Below are positions 4,275-6,050 of a stretch of DNA of 6,050 bases, one piece after another. Both the position numbers and the translations under genes were made by a program. Source of the stretch: an uncultured Clostridia bacterium (lineage in GTDB: Bacteria > Bacillota > Clostridia > Peptostreptococcales > Anaerovoracaceae); NCBI GenBank assembly GCA_934277655.1, contig CAKQVC010000137.1, positions 1 to 6,050 of the forward strand, given 5' to 3'. Every line of letters begins with the position of its first letter. The first letter of the stretch is position 1. A model generated the notes under the pieces. That model was not told where the DNA came from. It made no database searches and saw nothing but the letters and a program-made list of their open reading frames with translations.

Positions 4275-5306
4275 TTACTTTACAGGAATCTTGCGGATCC
4301 AGCCTTCCGGTGCTTCAATCTTGCCCTGCTGGATACCTGTCAGTGTGTCATAAAGTTTCTGTGTAACAGGGCCCATGCTGTCCATACCTGCAGGAAGCAG
4401 GATTTCTTCGCCGTGATCAACAATCTTGCCAACCGGACAGATAACAGCAGCAGTACCGCAAACACCAGCCTCTGCCATATCCTTCAGTTCCGTCTTGTAG
4501 ATTGGGCGTTCTTCAACTTCCAGACCCAGATAGTATTCTGCAACATAAACCAGGGAACGTCTTGTAACAGAAGGCAGGATACTGTCAGACTTCGGAGTTA
4601 CAACCTTTCCATCCTTGGTCACGAACAGGAAGTTTGCTCCGCCCGTTTCCTCAACCTTGGTTCTTGTCTGCGGATCCAGATACATGTTTTCTGCATAGCC
4701 TTCTGCATGAGCTTCTGTAATATTGCGCAGACTCATCGCATAGTTCAGGCCGGCCTTGATATTACCTGTTCCGTGAGGAGCTGCACGGTCAAAATCACTG
4801 ACCCTGATAGTCAGAGGCTTAATTCCTCCCTTAAAGTATGGGCCTACCGGTGTACAGAACATTCTGAACTGGAATTCATCTGCAGGTGCAACACCGATAA
4901 CTGGATTGATGCCGAACACGTAAGGTCTTACATAAAGGCTGGCACCGCTTCCATATGGCGGAACATAAGCAGCGTTTGCTGCAACCAGCTGATCCAGTGC
5001 ATCCAGGAACTGTTCCTTCGGGAATTCCGGCATAACCAGCCCCTTGCAGGAGTTCTGCAGTCTTTCGGCATTCATGTCAGGACGGAATGTTACGATATCT
5101 CCATTTTCTGTTGTATAAGCTTTCAGTCCTTCGAAAGCAGTCTGTGCATACTGAAGCACACAGGCACATTCGCTCATGGTGATCATGCTGTCTTCTATCA
5201 GACTGCCTTCATCCCATTTTCCGTCTTTGTAGTTGGCAACATATCTCTTGTCTGTTTCTATATATCCGAAGCCGAGATTTGCCCAGTCAATGTTTTTCTT
5301 TTCCAT
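4275..5306 (-). CDS. ilvE: branched-chain amino acid aminotransferase
   Basis: This 343-residue cytosolic class IV PLP enzyme swaps the amino group between glutamate and the 2-oxoacids of valine, leucine and isoleucine, the last biosynthetic and first catabolic step. Length and N-terminus (IDWANLGFGYIETDKRYV) fit the larger BCAT type found in eukaryotes and many Firmicutes, not the roughly 309-residue E. coli type. Visible marks are QTAFEGLKAY (55-64), FRPDMNAERL (74-83), SLYVRPYVFG (123-132), GTGNIKAGLNYAMS (179-192) with Lys184 as the PLP Schiff-base lysine, EETGGANFLFV (219-229), and GVCGTAAVICPVG (281-293) near the end. No key residue appears lost. The ATG is preceded by AGAGGG (about 5313-5318). 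It is monocistronic, with its own promoter and a 3' hairpin, and no T-box or leader peptide is seen. No other branched-chain pathway gene is present. Confidence 0.96.
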   Translation of the reverse strand: MEKKNIDWANLGFGYIETDKRYVANYKDGKWDEGSLIEDSMITMSECACVLQYAQTAFEGLKAYTTENGDIVTFRPDMNAERLQNSCKGLVMPEFPKEQFLDALDQLVAANAAYVPPYGSGASLYVRPYVFGINPVIGVAPADEFQFRMFCTPVGPYFKGGIKPLTIRVSDFDRAAPHGTGNIKAGLNYAMSLRNITEAHAEGYAENMYLDPQTRTKVEETGGANFLFVTKDGKVVTPKSDSILPSVTRRSLVYVAEYYLGLEVEERPIYKTELKDMAEAGVCGTAAVICPVGKIVDHGEEILLPAGMDSMGPVTQKLYDTLTGIQQGKIEAPEGWIRKIPVK

Positions 5307-5370
5307 GGTGACCCTCTCTTTTGTCTTATGTATTTATTGCTGTCTGAAACAATATTTTCAATTTGCTATT

Positions 5371-5399
5371 ATTCTACTACTTTTTTTCTCTTCTGTCTA
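5371..5399 (-). promoter_or_regulatory. probable ilvE promoter
   Basis: On the minus strand TAGACA (5399-5394), 17 bases and TAGAAT (5376-5371) differ from consensus at one base each. The start would be near 5364, giving a leader of about 58 bases that is too short for a T-box. The rest of the 317-base gap up to 5623 contains the divergent promoter and leader described next. Confidence 0.6.
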
Positions 5400-5503
5400 T
5401 CATTTCTGTGCATTACAACCAAAATTTTATATCTTTTTTGTTTCTTTAACCTGTTAATTATTTGTTTTATAAGCAAGAAACCATAGCCTGCATGGCCATT
5501 TTG

Positions 5504-5512
5504 TGCTATACT
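5504..5512 (+). promoter_or_regulatory. extended -10 promoter of the right-end gene
   Basis: TGCTATACT (TG at 5504-5505, -10 at 5507-5512) is a good extended -10. The expected -35 position holds only a weak match, which is common for this promoter type. An 8-base palindrome ATGGCCAT (5492-5499) lies in the spacer region. The start would be near 5519, with a leader of about 105 bases. Confidence 0.5.
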
Positions 5513-5594
5513 AAGCCTATAAGACGAGGGGGGCAAACTTCATTTCGAATCGGCTGTCCACTGCACAAAACATATGATCGGAGGCGGTTTTCCG

Positions 5595-5627
5595 ATGTCT
5601 ATATTTTCCCGGGAGAATTGGTTATGA
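5595..5627 (+). CDS. possible 10-residue leader peptide overlapping the next gene
   Basis: ATG at 5595 has a GGAGG ribosome binding site (5580-5584), ten bases upstream, and encodes MSIFSRENWL. Its TGA (5625-5627) overlaps the next ATG (5624-5626) in an ATGA junction typical of translational coupling. ATCGGA/TCCGAT (5577-5582 and 5591-5596) form a 6-base stem that would hold part of the ribosome binding site and the start codon. No run of a single amino acid is present, so classical attenuation is not indicated. It may be chance. Confidence 0.3.
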   Translation: MSIFSRENWL

Positions 5628-6050
5628 ACAAAAATACATTTTTATACAATACGATACTAAATGGTATGTCCGAAAAACATTTTCTTAAAAAGATGAAAAT
5701 GACGGATTCTGAAGTCCGCAGCTTACTGTTGTCCAAAGATCTTTCTGCCCTTACCGGCGAGTTACTCGCCTGCACTGATCAACGCGGCCGATTCCGCTCT
5801 GAAGAAGTCCTGAAGGTTGTTTTACCCTATATGGACGAATTTTGCGAAGTGCCTTCAGGCGGCTGGCTTCAGAACAGCTACAACTTTGTTTTAGGGCAGC
5901 TTTTTTCTGAAAAGAAAGATATGTCTCAAGAAGCAGATGGTGTGCCGAAAGGCCGTCTGTTTCTTCTGCAGTTTCTGAAAGCCCTCCATCAGTTTGAAAA
6001 TGCTACCCTCCCCTTCGATCCGACTATGGACATGCGGTTTTTGACACCGG
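5624..6050 (+). CDS. N-terminal part of an unrecognised protein, runs off the window
   Basis: The frame is open from the ATG at 5624 to the window end, 142 codons without a stop, and GGGAG (5611-5615) lies eight bases upstream. The start reads MNKNTFLYNTILNGMSEKHF. The visible part is soluble, with no signal peptide or membrane segment. It is mostly helical in appearance, with Leu/Lys/Glu-rich stretches (MTDSEVRSLLLSKDLSALTG, residues 26-45) and a GGWLQNSYNFVLGQLF segment (about 79-94). Base use resembles ordinary coding DNA of the ilvE side of the window. I see no catalytic or cofactor motif and cannot name a family. It is the first full-size gene of a plus-strand unit divergent from ilvE. 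Confidence 0.75.
   Translation, partial: MNKNTFLYNTILNGMSEKHFLKKMKMTDSEVRSLLLSKDLSALTGELLACTDQRGRFRSEEVLKVVLPYMDEFCEVPSGGWLQNSYNFVLGQLFSEKKDMSQEADGVPKGRLFLLQFLKALHQFENATLPFDPTMDMRFLTP

Noticed and set aside
5307..5400. T-box or attenuator upstream of ilvE
   Set aside because: The predicted leader is only about 58 bases, with no T-box-like sequence and no terminator/antiterminator pair.
4065..5486. A 473-codon open frame on the plus strand
   Set aside because: It lies antisense to ilvE, its protein is Cys/Phe/Ser-rich without family features, and it has no ribosome binding site. It is a shadow of the ilvE codon pattern.
1..6050. Insertion sequences, CRISPR arrays, tRNA or rRNA genes
   Set aside because: I found no terminal inverted repeats with a transposase, no regular spaced repeats, no cloverleaf with a TTCGA-type arm and no rRNA-like stretch.

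Overview
The window looks like chromosomal DNA from a low-to-moderate GC, Gram-positive anaerobe of the Clostridia/Firmicutes type. The reasons are strong AGGAGG-like ribosome binding sites, near-consensus sigma-A promoters, a YheO/DauR-type regulator beside RidA, a DUF134-NifX fusion and a large-type branched-chain aminotransferase. No species is assigned. There is no rRNA, tRNA, CRISPR array or insertion sequence in the window.

Layout, left to right. (1) Positions 1-1283 hold an AT-rich divergent cassette. On the minus strand are ridA (enamine/imine deaminase) and, 29 bases downstream, the first 18 codons of another gene. On the plus strand is a PAS-HTH regulator of the YheO/DauR family. 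The intergenic space has one well-formed promoter in each direction and a perfect 9+4+9 palindrome over the predicted ridA transcription start. (2) Positions 1435-1858 hold a terminator zone and the monocistronic rpmE gene (ribosomal protein bL31, zinc form) with its own promoter, all on the minus strand. (3) Positions 2063-4145 hold a minus-strand redox/metal pair: a DUF134-NifX fusion with a His/Cys-rich tail, then a NapH-like membrane protein with two 4Fe-4S motifs. Each has its own promoter. (4) Positions 4183-5399 hold ilvE (minus strand), with its promoter and a large 3' hairpin. (5) From 5504 a plus-strand unit begins: an extended -10 promoter, a possible 10-residue leader peptide and an unrecognised protein that runs off the window.

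How the parts may work together. The regulator probably controls the divergent ridA unit, which would detoxify reactive enamines made by an amino-acid-degrading enzyme encoded outside the window. ilvE performs the last step of Val/Leu/Ile synthesis. The DUF134-NifX protein looks like a DNA-binding module joined to an Fe-S/Mo-cluster-type ligand module, next to a membrane electron-transfer protein. Its gene carries a well-placed ribosome binding site in the linker, so it may yield two products, a full regulator and a free NifX-like domain. That possible two-product gene and the palindromic control region of ridA are the most interesting points here. Both are inferred from sequence only.
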